A stretch of 64,000 nt of DNA from positions 1,364,001-1,428,000 of the forward strand of contig MDHJ01000001.1 of assembly GCA_002150995.1 (NCBI GenBank), read 5' to 3'. The notes under the pieces are model-generated. The model did no database searches. It was not told the DNA's origin and saw only the letters and a program-made list of their open reading frames with translations. Origin of the DNA: Clavibacter michiganensis (GTDB lineage Bacteria > Actinomycetota > Actinomycetes > Actinomycetales > Microbacteriaceae). This document shows, one piece after another, positions 1 to 8,558 of this stretch. The translations under genes were made by a program, and so were the position numbers. Position 1 is the first letter of the stretch; each line of letters opens with the position of its first letter.

Positions 1-1292
1 ACGGCGAGCCCGATGATCGCGCCGGCCGTGGCCATGCGGTGGTCCTCGTACGCGCGCCAGGGCCCGCCGTGCAGCGGTGCCGGCGTGACCTCGAGGCCGT
101 CCTCCAGCTCGGTGACGGATCCGCCGAGCCCGGTGATCTCCGCGGCGAGAGCCGCCAGGCGGTCCGTCTCGTGTCCGCGGAGGTGGCCGATGCCGGTGAT
201 GCGGCTGGGTCCGTCGGCCAGGGCCGCGAGGGCGACGAGCGCGGGCGCGAGCTCGCCGCCCGTGCTGAGGTCGAGGTCGACCCCGGGGATGCGGCCCCCG
301 GCGGCGAGGCCCGGGCCGCCGTCGACGACGAGCGCGTCGCCCTCGCGGGTGACGGTCGCGCCGAAGCGCGGCAGGAGGTGCGCGAGGTCGGCGCCGACCT
401 GGGTCGTCTCCCGGGGCCAGCCGGGGACGGCCACGCGGCCGCCGGCGACGATCGCCGCCGCGAGGAACGGCGCGGCGTTCGACAGGTCGGGCTCGATCCG
501 CACCTCCCGACCGGCGATGGGCGCGGACGGCACGATCCAGAGACCGGGCTCCGGGCTCTCGACCACGACGCCGCGCTCGGCGAGCGTGCGGATCGTCATC
601 GCGATGTGCGGCATGCTCGGCAGCGACGTGCCCGTGTGGCGGAGCCGCAGCCCCTCCGCGAAGCGCGGCGCGGCGAGCAGCAGCCCCGAGACGAACTGGC
701 TCGACGCGGAGGCGTCGATGCCGATCTCGCCGCCCGGGACCTCGCCCGTCCCGTAGAGGCTGAAGGGGAGCGCGCGCCGGCCGTCGTCATTGACGTCCAC
801 CCCGAGGGCTCGGAGCGCCTCGATCGTGCCCGACATGGGGCGTCGGCGCGCGCTCGGATCCCCGTCGAAGGAGACGGGGCCGAGGGCGAGGGCGGCCACG
901 GGGGGCAGGAAGCGCATGACGGTGCCGGCGAGCCCGCACTCGATGGTGACGCCGCCCGCGAGCTCGGCCGGCGTGATGCGGAGGTCGGGTCCGAAGGCCC
1001 CGTCGCCGTCGATCTCGTCGATGACGGTGCCGAGCGCGCGCAGCGCCTCGATCATGAGGCTCGTGTCGCGCGAGCGCAGGGGCGCCCGGAGGATCGAGGG
1101 GGAGTCCGCGAGGGCCGACAGCACGAGCTCGCGGTTGGTCAGGCTCTTGGATCCCGGCAGCGGCACCGTGGCGTCGAGCGGGCCGTCGGCCACCGGCGCC
1201 GCCCAGGGGCCGTCGTCCGTCGGGACCGGCTGGTGCGTCCGGTCGTCGTCGTACGGGCTGAAGGTCGGACCGGAATACCTGAAGATCTCCAT
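1..1292 (-). CDS. aroA: 3-phosphoshikimate 1-carboxyvinyltransferase (EPSP synthase), 3' end beyond window
   Basis: Sixth step of the shikimate pathway: transfers enolpyruvate from PEP to shikimate-3-phosphate in the cytoplasm. About 430 codons are visible from an ATG at 1292, and the reading frame stays open to the window edge, so only a short C-terminal piece is missing. The family signature [10 protein letters not shown] lies at about residues 45-54 and EDHRM lies close to the left edge. The gene is divergent from the sigH-type sigma factor, an arrangement known from other actinobacteria. A sigma-H/R-type promoter for the divergent gene lies directly over its start codon. Assignment is secure. 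Confidence 0.95.
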   Translation of the reverse strand, partial: MEIFRYSGPTFSPYDDDRTHQPVPTDDGPWAAPVADGPLDATVPLPGSKSLTNRELVLSALADSPSILRAPLRSRDTSLMIEALRALGTVIDEIDGDGAFGPDLRITPAELAGGVTIECGLAGTVMRFLPPVAALALGPVSFDGDPSARRRPMSGTIEALRALGVDVNDDGRRALPFSLYGTGEVPGGEIGIDASASSQFVSGLLLAAPRFAEGLRLRHTGTSLPSMPHIAMTIRTLAERGVVVESPEPGLWIVPSAPIAGREVRIEPDLSNAAPFLAAAIVAGGRVAVPGWPRETTQVGADLAHLLPRFGATVTREGDALVVDGGPGLAAGGRIPGVDLDLSTGGELAPALVALAALADGPSRITGIGHLRGHETDRLAALAAEITGLGGSVTELEDGLEVTPAPLHGGPWRAYEDHRMATAGAIIGLA

Positions 1293-1297
1293 GGGTT
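1272..1297 (+). promoter_or_regulatory. SigR/SigH-type promoter (GGAAT-N18-GTT)
   Basis: GGAAT at 1272-1276 and GTT at 1295-1297 are separated by 18 nt, matching the consensus recognised by Streptomyces SigR and mycobacterial SigH (GGAAT, 18-19 nt spacer, GTT). It points toward the sigma-factor gene starting at 1423, which implies autoregulation. It overlaps the first codons and start of aroA on the other strand. The match is seen in the sequence; its use is inferred. Confidence 0.7.
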
Positions 1298-1408
1298 CAC
1301 CAGAGTACCGGGCAGACGTCCGGCAGGCCCGGACCCCGGGCCGGGAAGGATCACCCGTGATCACGAGGACAGCACCGGCGGCCCCGTCCGCCGAGCTCGT
1401 GCGCGCCG

Positions 1409-1414
1409 TAGAAT
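1409..1414 (+). promoter_or_regulatory. -10 box (TAGAAT) for leaderless sigH transcript
   Basis: TAGAAT ends 8 nt before the ATG at 1423, and no Shine-Dalgarno sequence is visible. This is the spacing expected for a leaderless vegetative promoter and would give a second, constitutive start in addition to the GGAAT/GTT element upstream. Confidence 0.5.
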
Positions 1415-1422
1415 CTGCCTTG

Positions 1423-2180
1423 ATGGCCACTTCAGGGAACACCAGTCACGACGCGCCGGCCGACACCACCGGGGGCGATGCGTCGACCCCGCAGGCCGCG
1501 CCCGCGGAGCTCGTGGAGGCCGTCGTGCACTCCACGGAGGAGGCCGCGGACCAGCAGGAGGCGGAGCGGGCCGAGGACGCGGAGCCGCGCCCCGCGCAGC
1601 CGGGCGACAACCGCGAGCTCTTCGAGGAGCAGGCGCTGCCGTTCATCGACCAGCTCTACGCCGCGGGCCTGCGCATGACGCGGAACCCCGCCGACGCGCA
1701 GGACCTGGTGCAGGAGACCTTCGTGAAGGCCTACACGGCCTTCCACCAGTTCAAGCAGGGCACGAACCTCAAGGCCTGGCTGTACCGGATCCTCACGAAC
1801 ACCTTCATCAACAACTACCGCAAGAAGCAGCGGGACCCCTACAACGGGACCATCGACGAGCTCGAGGACTGGCAGCTGGGCGGCGCCACGTCCGCCACGG
1901 CCACCACCACGCGCTCCGCCGAGGCGGAGGCCATAGACCACCTCCCGGACAGCACCGTCAAGGACGCGCTGCAGTCCATCCCGGAGGACTTCCGCATGGC
2001 GGTCTACTTCGCGGACGTCGAGGGCTTCTCCTACCAGGAGATCGCCGACATCATGAAGACCCCGTGGGCACCGTCATGAGCCGCCTCCACCGAGGCCGCC
2101 GGATGCTGCGGGGCCTCCTTTCCGACTACGCGCGCGAGCGGGGCATCTCCACCGCGCACCTCACTGGAGCGACGAAATGA
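1423..2180 (+). CDS. sigH: ECF RNA polymerase sigma factor, SigH/SigR type (frameshifted in this sequence)
   Basis: Alternative sigma factor of the oxidative/thiol and heat stress type (SigR in Streptomyces, SigH in mycobacteria). After an acidic, Ala-rich N-terminus of about 60 residues comes sigma region 2, including [14 protein letters not shown] and [20 protein letters not shown]. Sigma region 4 follows with [10 protein letters not shown]. At the C run 2060-2063 one base is missing: as written the frame ends at 2079, but with one more C it continues through [18 protein letters not shown] to a stop at 2178-2180, giving 252 residues. The stop overlaps the anti-sigma start in an ATGA. The break would remove the DNA-recognition helix of region 4 and is probably a sequence error. 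Gene assignment is strong because the zinc anti-sigma gene follows directly. Confidence 0.9.
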
Positions 2181-2419
2181 GCGACTGCGGCTGCGACAAG
2201 GCCAAGAAGGATCTCGAGGAGTACCTGCACCACGAGCTCGACAAGGCGGATGCCGCCGACATCCGCGAGCACATGGCGAACTGCCCGGACTGCGCGCGCG
2301 AGCACCGCGTCGGCGTCGTCCTCCGGGACACGGTGCGCCGGGCGTGCTCGGAGGCCGCTCCGGAGGACCTCCGCATGCAGGTGATGGAGAAGCTGCGGTC
2401 CATCCAGGCGACCCACTGA
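2177..2419 (+). CDS. rshA: Zinc-binding anti-sigma factor (RsrA/RshA family)
   Basis: Protein of 80 residues that should bind and hold the upstream sigma factor inactive until its zinc-site thiols are oxidised. It carries the ZAS signature HMANCPDC (H-x3-C-x2-C) at about residues 36-43, plus two N-terminal cysteines (CGC at residues 4-6). The length is typical of RsrA/RshA. The start ATG overlaps the sigma-factor stop (ATGA), so the pair is likely translationally coupled, giving a fixed ratio of sigma to anti-sigma. The gene symbol follows mycobacterial usage; rsrA is equally valid. Confidence 0.9.
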   Translation: MSDCGCDKAKKDLEEYLHHELDKADAADIREHMANCPDCAREHRVGVVLRDTVRRACSEAAPEDLRMQVMEKLRSIQATH

Positions 2420-2442
2420 CCGGAGCGGTCGCCCGGTCCCGG

Positions 2443-2448
2443 TAATCT
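2443..2448 (+). promoter_or_regulatory. -10 box (TAATCT), leaderless GNAT transcript
   Basis: TAATCT ends 6 nt before the GTG at 2455 and no ribosome binding site is visible, consistent with a leaderless transcript separate from the sigH operon. Confidence 0.5.
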
Positions 2449-2454
2449 CGGGAC

Positions 2455-2895
2455 GTGACCAACGCGATCCAGTCCCTCGGGACGCCGTCCCCCTCCGACC
2501 TGACCGTCATCGTCGAGCTGCTGCGGCTGCTCGACTACGAGGTGGACGAGGAGCGCGTCGCGGCCCGCCTCTCGCGGATGACCGCGGCGGCCGGTCACGA
2601 GACGTGGGTCGTGCGCGATGACGCCGGCGAGATCGCCGGCCTCGCGGGCGGGCACCTCATGTGGGGGCTCGCCGACGACGAGCCGATCGCGCAGCTCATC
2701 ATCCTCGTGGTGCGCGAGGGCCGACAGGCCGGCGGCATCGGCTCCGACCTCATCCGCCACTACGAGGCGTGGGCCCGGGAGCACGGCGCCACCCGCTTCC
2801 TCGCGACCTCGGCCGCCGCGCGCGACAACGTCACGCGCTTCTACGCGCGCCGCGGCTACCACGCGTCCGGCATCCGCTACTCGAAGCTCGGCTGA
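2455..2895 (+). CDS. GNAT family N-acetyltransferase
   Basis: Protein of 146 residues with a single Gcn5-related acetyltransferase fold. The acetyl-CoA binding region is seen as VREGRQAGGIGSDLIRHYE (Q/R-x-x-G-x-G/A motif A, about residues 87-105), followed by the usual C-terminal FYARRGYH motif. The substrate cannot be deduced. The GTG start is chosen because a TAATCT box lies 6 nt upstream. It is followed by a strong bidirectional terminator shared with the convergent kgd gene. Confidence 0.85.
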   Translation: MTNAIQSLGTPSPSDLTVIVELLRLLDYEVDEERVAARLSRMTAAAGHETWVVRDDAGEIAGLAGGHLMWGLADDEPIAQLIILVVREGRQAGGIGSDLIRHYEAWAREHGATRFLATSAAARDNVTRFYARRGYHASGIRYSKLG

Positions 2896-2946
2896 CCGCC
2901 GGACGCCGGCGCCCGTCGGCCTGACCGCGCGGTGGCGTCGACGATG

Positions 2947-2988
2947 CGACGAGAGGCCCGATCCCCTGGGGGACCGGGCCTCTCGTCG
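2947..2988. terminator. Bidirectional intrinsic terminator between GNAT gene and kgd
   Basis: Perfect 14-bp inverted repeat (2947-2960 with 2975-2988) around a 14-nt loop, placed between two convergent genes. There is no marked T tract, as is usual in very GC-rich actinobacteria. Confidence 0.75.
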
Positions 2989-3010
2989 TGCGGGGCGCGG
3001 CGCCCCGGGA

Positions 3011-6000
3011 TCACTCCGCGGTGGCGCGGGAGATCAGATCGGTCTGCTCCGTGGCGTGGCGCTTGCTCGAGCCCGCGGCGGGCGACGCCGCGGCCGGGCG
3101 GGAGACCACGCGCACCAGGCGGTCGGGCAGGATCCGGTCGAGCTCCACGTGCACGAACGGCCACGCGCCCTGGTTCTCCGGCTCGTCCTGCACCCAGACG
3201 ACCTCCGCGTCCGGGTACGACTCGACGACGCGGCGCACCTGCTCCTCGGGGAACGGGTAGAACTGCTCGAGCCGCACGAGGGCGATGGACGTGTCCTGGC
3301 GCTTCTCCAGCTCGCCGAGCAGGTCGTAGTGCACCTTGCCCGAGTGGAGGAGCACCCGGCGGACGGCGCCGCGGTCCTCGATGCGCACGTCGTCGATGAC
3401 CGGCTCGAACCTGCCGGACGTGAACGCCTCGACGTCGCTCGTCGCGCCGCGGAGGCGCAGCATCGCCTTGGGCGTGAAGACCACGAGCGGGCGACGCGGC
3501 CGCGAGTACGCCTGGCGGCGCAGCAGGTGGAAGTACGACGCGGGCGTCGACGGCCGTGCGACGGTCATGTTCTGCTCGGCGCAGAGCTGGAGGAACCGCT
3601 CGATGCGCGCCGAGGAGTGGTCCGGCCCCTGGCCCTCGTAGCCGTGCGGCAGCAGGAGCACGACGCTCGAGCGCTGGCCCCACTTCTGCTCGGCCGAGGA
3701 GATGAACTCGTCGATGACGGTCTGCGCACCGTTGGCGAAGTCGCCGAACTGGGCCTCCCAGAGCACCAGCGCATCGGGCCGCTCGACGGAGTAGCCGTAC
3801 TCGAAGCCCATGGCCGCGTACTCGCTGAGGAGCGTGTCGTAGATCCAGAAGCGCGCCTGCCGGTCGCTGAGGTTCGCGAGGGGCAGCCACTCCTGGCCGT
3901 TGTCGCGGTCGTGGAGCACCGCGTGGCGCTGGACGAACGTGCCGCGTCGGGAGTCCTGGCCGGCCAGGCGCACGGGGGTGTTCTCGAGCAGCAGCGAGCC
4001 GATGGCGAGGAGCTCCCCGAAGGCCCAGTCGATGGAGCCATTGCGGCTCATGTCGAGGCGCTTGCGCATCAGCGCCTGCAGCTTCGGGTGCACCGAGAAG
4101 CCCTGCGGCGGGTTGTCGTGGGCGTCGCCGACCGCGTGGACCACGGCCTCGGACACGCCCGTGGTCTCGGGCTCGCCGTGGCCGTCGTCCTGCTGGGAGT
4201 CGGGACGCTCGAGGTCGGCGACCGCGCCGGCGTCCTCGGTCTGGATGGGGATGGACGAGGTCTGCGCCGCGTGGGTCTCCGCGAAGGCCCGCTCGAGGCG
4301 GTCCTGGAAGTCCTTCTGGGCGGCGTCGTATTCCTCCTGGGTGATGTCGCCGCGGCCGACGAGCGCCTCCGTGTACAGCTTCCGCACCGAGCGCTTGGCC
4401 TCGATGAGGTTGTACATGAGGGGCTGCGTCATCGACGGGTCGTCGCCCTCGTTGTGGCCGCGTCGGCGGTAGCACACGAGGTCGATGACGACGTCCTTGT
4501 GGAACTCCTGGCGGAACTCGAAGGCGAGGTGCGCGACGCGCGCAACGGCCTCCGGGTCGTCGCCGTTCACGTGGAAGATCGGCGCCTGGATGCTCTTCGC
4601 CACGTCCGTCGAGTAGACCGACGAGCGGGACTCCGTCGGCGGCGTGGTGAAGCCCACCTGGTTGTTGATCACGATGTGGACCGTGCCGCCGGTGCGGTAG
4701 GCGCGCAGCTGCGAGAGCTGCAGGGTCTCGAAGACCACGCCCTGCCCGGCCATCGACGCGTCGCCGTGCACGAGGATCGGCAGGACCGAGAACGTGCCGA
4801 TGGGCTTGCGGTCCTGCTTCGCGCGGACGATGCCCTCGAGCACGCCGTTGACGGCCTCGAGGTGCGACGGGTTCGCCGCGAGGTACACCGGCATCTCCTC
4901 GCCGTGGACCCCGCGGAAGGTGCCCTCCGTGCCGAGGTGGTACTTCACGTCGCCGGAGCCCTGCACCGTACGGGGGTCCTGGGTGCCCTCGAACTCGCGG
5001 AAGATCTGGCCGTAGCTCTTGCCCGCGATGTTGGTGAGCACGTTGAGGCGCCCGCGGTGGGCCATGCCGATCGCGACCTCGTCGAGGCCGTGGTCGGCGG
5101 CGCCCTGGAGCAGCGTGTCGAGGAGCGAGATCGTGGACTCGCCGCCCTCGAGGCTGAAGCGCTTCTGCCCGACGTACTTGGTCTGCAGGAAGGTCTCGAA
5201 CGCCTCGGACTCGTTGAGCTTCGACAGGATGCGCATCTGCTCGTCGTGCGTGGGCTTCGCGTAGGGCTGCTCCACCTTGCCCTGGATCCAGCGGCGCTCG
5301 TCGGGCTGCTGGATGTGCATGTACTCGATGCCGATGGTGCGGCAGTAGGAGTCGCGGAGGGTTCCGAGCACGTCGCGGAGGAGCGCCTGGCGGCGGCCGC
5401 CGAAGCCGTCGGTCACGAACTCGCGGTCGAGGTCCCAGAAGGTGAGCCCGTGGTTCGTGATCTCGAGGTCCGGGTGCGTGCGCTGCTGGTACTCGAGCGG
5501 GTCGATGTCCGCCATGAGGTGCCCGCGGACGCGGTACGCGTTGATGAGCTCCTGCACGCGGCTCGTCTTGGAGACCCGCTCCGAGAGGTCGACGTTGATG
5601 TCCGTGGCCCACTGGATGGGGTCGTAGGGGATCCGCAGGGCCGCGAAGATGTCCTCGTAGAAGCCGTGCTGGCCGATGAGGCGCTCGTGCACGATCTTCA
5701 GGAACTCGCCGGAGCCGGCGCCCTGGATCACGCGGTGGTCGTACGTGCTCGTCAGCGTGATGGTCTTGCCGATGCCGAGCTCGACGAGCGTCTTGGGGGA
5801 GGACCCCTGGAACTCGGCCGGGTACTCGAGGGCGCCCGCGCCGATGATGGCGCCCTGGCCCTTCATGAGGCGCGGCACGGAGTGGACCGTGCCGATGCCG
5901 CCCGGGTTGGTGAGCGAGACGGTGGTGCCGGCGAAGTCGCCCGCGGCGAGCTTGTTGCCGCGCGCCTTCTTCACCAGGTCCTCGTAGGCCGACAGGAACT

Positions 6001-6828
6001 CGCCGAAGGTCATGGCCTCGGCGCCCTTGATGCTCGGGACGAGGAGCGCGCGCGTGCCGTCGGGCTTCGGCATGTCGATCGCGATGCCGAGGTTGATGTG
6101 CGCCGGGGAGACGACGCTCGGCTTGCCGTCGACCTCGTCGTAGTGGACGTTCTGGCTCGGGAACTCCTTGAGCGCCTGGATGAGCGCCCAGCCGATGAGG
6201 TGCGTGAACGACACCTTGCCGCCGCGGGCGCGCTTGAGGTGGTTGTTGATGACGATGCGGTTGTCGATCATCAGCTTCGCCGGGATCGTGCGGACGCTCG
6301 TCGCGGTCGGGATGGTGAGCGAGGCGTCCATGTTGGTCGCGAGGCTCTTCGCCATGCCGCGGAGGGGGAGACCTGGTCCTCGCCCTCGGGTGCGGGTTCC
6401 GCGCCCTTCTTGGCGGGCGCCTTCGCCGGGGCCTGCGCGGGGATGGGCTGCTGCTTCGGAGCGATGCTCGTGGTGCGCGCCGCGGGCTGGCTGCCGGTGG
6501 CGGGCTGCTGCGCCGGCGCGTCGGGCTGGCCGGCAGATGAGGGGGCGGGCGACGCTGCCGGGGCTCCCGTGTTCGTCGCGGCGGGGGCGGAGGTGCTGTC
6601 CGACTCCGGGATCTGCGCCTCGGCGGTCTGGTCGCCGGTGGCCGGCGTCGCCTCGCGGCCCTCGATCACGGTGCTGTGGTAGTTCTCCAGGATCGGCCAC
6701 CAGCTGCGGTCCACCGAGTCCTTGTCGACGAGGTACCTCTCGTACATCTCGTCGACGAGCCATTCGTTGGCTCCGAAGTCGCCCGTGGAACCGTCATCGG
6801 TCCCCGTACCAGTCACCTGGCTCGACAC
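3011..6828 (-). CDS. kgd: Multifunctional 2-oxoglutarate dehydrogenase E1/E2 and decarboxylase (frameshifted in this sequence)
   Basis: Central TCA-cycle enzyme. Actinobacteria fuse an E2-type succinyltransferase domain to the thiamine-diphosphate E1 domain (Kgd/OdhA, about 1220-1270 residues). With one base restored this protein has 1272 residues from the GTG at 6828. Order: N-terminal segment [20 protein letters not shown], an Ala/Pro/Gln-rich linker (about 45-150), an acyltransferase domain with the catalytic [13 protein letters not shown], then the large E1 domain with [13 protein letters not shown] and NGDDPEAV. One base is missing in the run at 6364-6368, just at the linker/E2 border. 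The N-terminal 154 codons and the remaining 1118 codons are each open, and their junction reads [14 protein letters not shown] once repaired. In relatives the E1 domain is inhibited by an FHA protein (GarA/OdhI), which is not in this window. Confidence 0.93.
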
Positions 6829-6903
6829 AGTTGATCGCCCGCTCTCTTCACGTCAGTCGTCTGCCTCGCGCGGCCCGTTCGCGTCCGCGCGTCACGATCC
6901 CCC

Positions 6904-6932
6904 AGCCTAGGCCTTCCCCCGGTGGGGAAGGC
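6904..6932 (-). promoter_or_regulatory. kgd promoter -10 with adjoining 9-bp inverted repeat
   Basis: Read on the minus strand, TAGGCT occupies 6909-6904, about 75 nt before the kgd GTG. Directly upstream of it lies a perfect inverted repeat, GCCTTCCCC at 6911-6919 and GGGGAAGGC at 6924-6932 with a 4-nt gap, covering the place where the -35 contact would be. It could be a repressor or activator operator for kgd, or a hairpin; no regulator is identified. Confidence 0.45.
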
Positions 6933-6994
6933 GGGAGCGGCGCGTCGGCGGCCGACGCCGCGCGGCGGCCTGGCGCCCGGCCGGACGCCGGGTC

Positions 6995-7000
6995 TACCGT
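6995..7000 (+). promoter_or_regulatory. -10 box (TACCGT), leaderless guaB1 transcript
   Basis: TACCGT ends 6 nt before the ATG at 7007 and no Shine-Dalgarno sequence is present. Confidence 0.5.
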
Positions 7001-7006
7001 CGTGCC

Positions 7007-8446
7007 ATGAGGTTCACCGGAGAGGCTCCCGCCCACGACCTGACCTACTCGGACGTGTTCCTGAGCCCGGGCCGGTCCGACGTCGCCAGCCGCATGGACG
7101 TCGACCTGACGCCCGGCGACGGCACCCCCGCCACCATCCCCGTGGTGGCCAGCAACATGGGGTCGGTCACCGGCCCGCGGCTGGCCGCCGTGCTCGCCCG
7201 CCGCGGCGGGATCGCGATCCTCCCGCAGGACCTCCGGCCCCAGGAACTGGACGCCGCCATCCACCACGTGAAGGCGGCGCCCGTCGCCTACGACTCGCCG
7301 CTCGAGCTCCCCGTGGACGCCACGGTCGGCCAGGCGCGCGAGCTCCTCCCGCCCATCGCGGGGCACGGCATCGTCCTGCGCGACGCCGACGGCGGGATGG
7401 TGGGCTGCCTCGTGGGCACCCAGCTGGCCGGGATCCCCGACGGCACCCGGCTCGGCGACCTGCCCCACGGCGCGCTCGCCTCCCTCGACGCCGACGACGT
7501 GCCGACCGGGCGCGCCGCCTTCGACCTGATGCACGCCGCGGGCCTCGACTTCGCGCCGGTCCTCGCCCACGGCCGCCTCGTGGGCACGCTCAGCCGCCGC
7601 AGCGCCCTCCGCTCCACCGTCTACGCGCCCGCGGTCGACGGGCACGGGCGCCTCGCCGTCGGGGCGGCGGTCGGCGTCAACGGCGACCCGGTGGGCCGGG
7701 CCCGCGCCCTCCTGGCCGCCGGCGTCGACGTCCTCGTGCTGGACACGGCGCACGGCCACCAGGAGGCGATGCTCCGCGCGATCCGCGACGTCCGCGCCCT
7801 CGACCCGCACGTGCCGCTGGTCGGCGGCAACGTCGTGACCGCGGAGGGCGCCCGGGACCTCGTCCGCGCCGGCGCCGACATCGTCAAGGTCGGCGTGGGC
7901 CCGGGGGCCATGTGCACCACCCGCATGATGACGGCGGTGGGGCGCCCGCAGTTCTCCGCGGTGCTCGACACGGCGGAGGCGGCGGGGGCGTCCGGGGCCC
8001 TGGTGTGGGCGGACGGGGGAGTCCGGTACCCCCGCGACGTCGCGCTGGCCCTCGCGGCGGGCGCGGCCAGCGTCATGATCGGGTCCTGGTTCGCGGGCAC
8101 CGTGGAGTCGCCCGGGCGGCTGCTCGTCGACGAGGACGGCCAGCTCGCCAAGGAGAGCTGGGGGATGGCGTCGACGCGCGCCGTGCAGGAGCGCTTCGGC
8201 CGCCGGGAGGCGTTCGAGCTGGCGCGGCGGACGCTGTTCGCCGAGGGGATCTCGACCAGCCGCATCCGCATCGACCCGCTGCGGCCGGGCCTCGAGGACC
8301 TGCTCGACACGATCACCTCCGGCGTCCGGAGCGCCTTCGCCTACGCGGGTGCCCGCACCCGGGCCGAGTTCGCCGAACGGGCGGCGGTGGGGATCCAGTC
8401 GGCGGCGGGCTACGAGGAGGGCAAGCCCCTGCCCGTGGGCTGGTGA
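7007..8446 (+). CDS. guaB1: GuaB1 family IMP dehydrogenase-related protein (GMP reductase type)
   Basis: Protein of 479 residues of the IMPDH/GMPR family. The N-terminal part of the barrel contains PVVASNMGSVTGPRLAAVLA. A CBS pair follows from about residue 95 to 205, then the second half of the barrel with LVGGNVVTAEGA and the catalytic loop VGVGPGAMCTTRMM (active Cys at about 303). True GuaB2 has GIGPGSICTTR here. The actinobacterial GuaB1 subgroup has been shown in mycobacteria and Streptomyces to be a GMP reductase (GMP to IMP, NADPH-dependent), so purine salvage is the most likely role. It is transcribed alone from a probable leaderless promoter. Confidence 0.85.
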   Translation: MRFTGEAPAHDLTYSDVFLSPGRSDVASRMDVDLTPGDGTPATIPVVASNMGSVTGPRLAAVLARRGGIAILPQDLRPQELDAAIHHVKAAPVAYDSPLELPVDATVGQARELLPPIAGHGIVLRDADGGMVGCLVGTQLAGIPDGTRLGDLPHGALASLDADDVPTGRAAFDLMHAAGLDFAPVLAHGRLVGTLSRRSALRSTVYAPAVDGHGRLAVGAAVGVNGDPVGRARALLAAGVDVLVLDTAHGHQEAMLRAIRDVRALDPHVPLVGGNVVTAEGARDLVRAGADIVKVGVGPGAMCTTRMMTAVGRPQFSAVLDTAEAAGASGALVWADGGVRYPRDVALALAAGAASVMIGSWFAGTVESPGRLLVDEDGQLAKESWGMASTRAVQERFGRREAFELARRTLFAEGISTSRIRIDPLRPGLEDLLDTITSGVRSAFAYAGARTRAEFAERAAVGIQSAAGYEEGKPLPVGW

Positions 8447-8453
8447 GCCCCGG

Positions 8454-8459
8454 TATGCT
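8454..8459 (+). promoter_or_regulatory. -10 box (TATGCT) upstream of a short upstream ORF
   Basis: TATGCT lies between guaB1 and the CNNM gene. Transcription would begin around 8466-8469, at or just before the ATG of a 17-codon ORF, leaving about 90 nt of leader ahead of the CNNM start at 8559. Confidence 0.5.
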
Positions 8460-8468
8460 CGACGGACG

Positions 8469-8522
8469 ATGGACGACCCCCTCCTGCTCATAGACCCCCG
8501 CTCGGCGCGCCCCTCCACCTGA
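8469..8522 (+). CDS. Putative 17-residue leader peptide upstream of CNNM transporter gene
   Basis: The ORF encodes MDDPLLLIDPRSARPST. It starts with two aspartates and a proline and holds three Asp and three Pro in 17 residues. It begins at the predicted transcript end, so it could be read from a leaderless mRNA, and it ends 36 nt before the transporter start. Acidic/proline N-termini of this type destabilise ribosomes at low Mg2+ and are used as leader-peptide sensors (for example MgtL in enterobacteria). Function here is inferred only from composition and position; it may be fortuitous. Confidence 0.35.
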   Translation: MDDPLLLIDPRSARPST

Positions 8523-8545
8523 AGCCGGCTGCGCGCCCGGCGCCC

Positions 8546-8558
8546 GGGAGCCGCTCCC
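8546..8558 (+). promoter_or_regulatory. Hairpin occluding the SD-like GGGAG before the CNNM start
   Basis: GGGAG (8546-8550) can pair with CTCCC (8554-8558) across a 3-nt loop, immediately ahead of the TTG start at 8559. GGGAG is the only ribosome-binding-like sequence near this start, so pairing would mask it. Confidence 0.35.

Noticed and set aside
2040-2100. Programmed ribosomal frameshifting in sigH
   Set aside because: The site has a C run but no stimulatory structure or shift-prone heptamer that I can see, and the same kind of one-base loss occurs in fourteen other genes, so sequence error is simpler.
2618-6682. Very long open frame on the plus strand (about 1350 codons) opposite kgd
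   Set aside because: It is the antisense frame of a high-GC gene; its translation is low-complexity (Arg/Leu/Val/Asp-rich) with no family motif, while the minus strand encodes clear Kgd.
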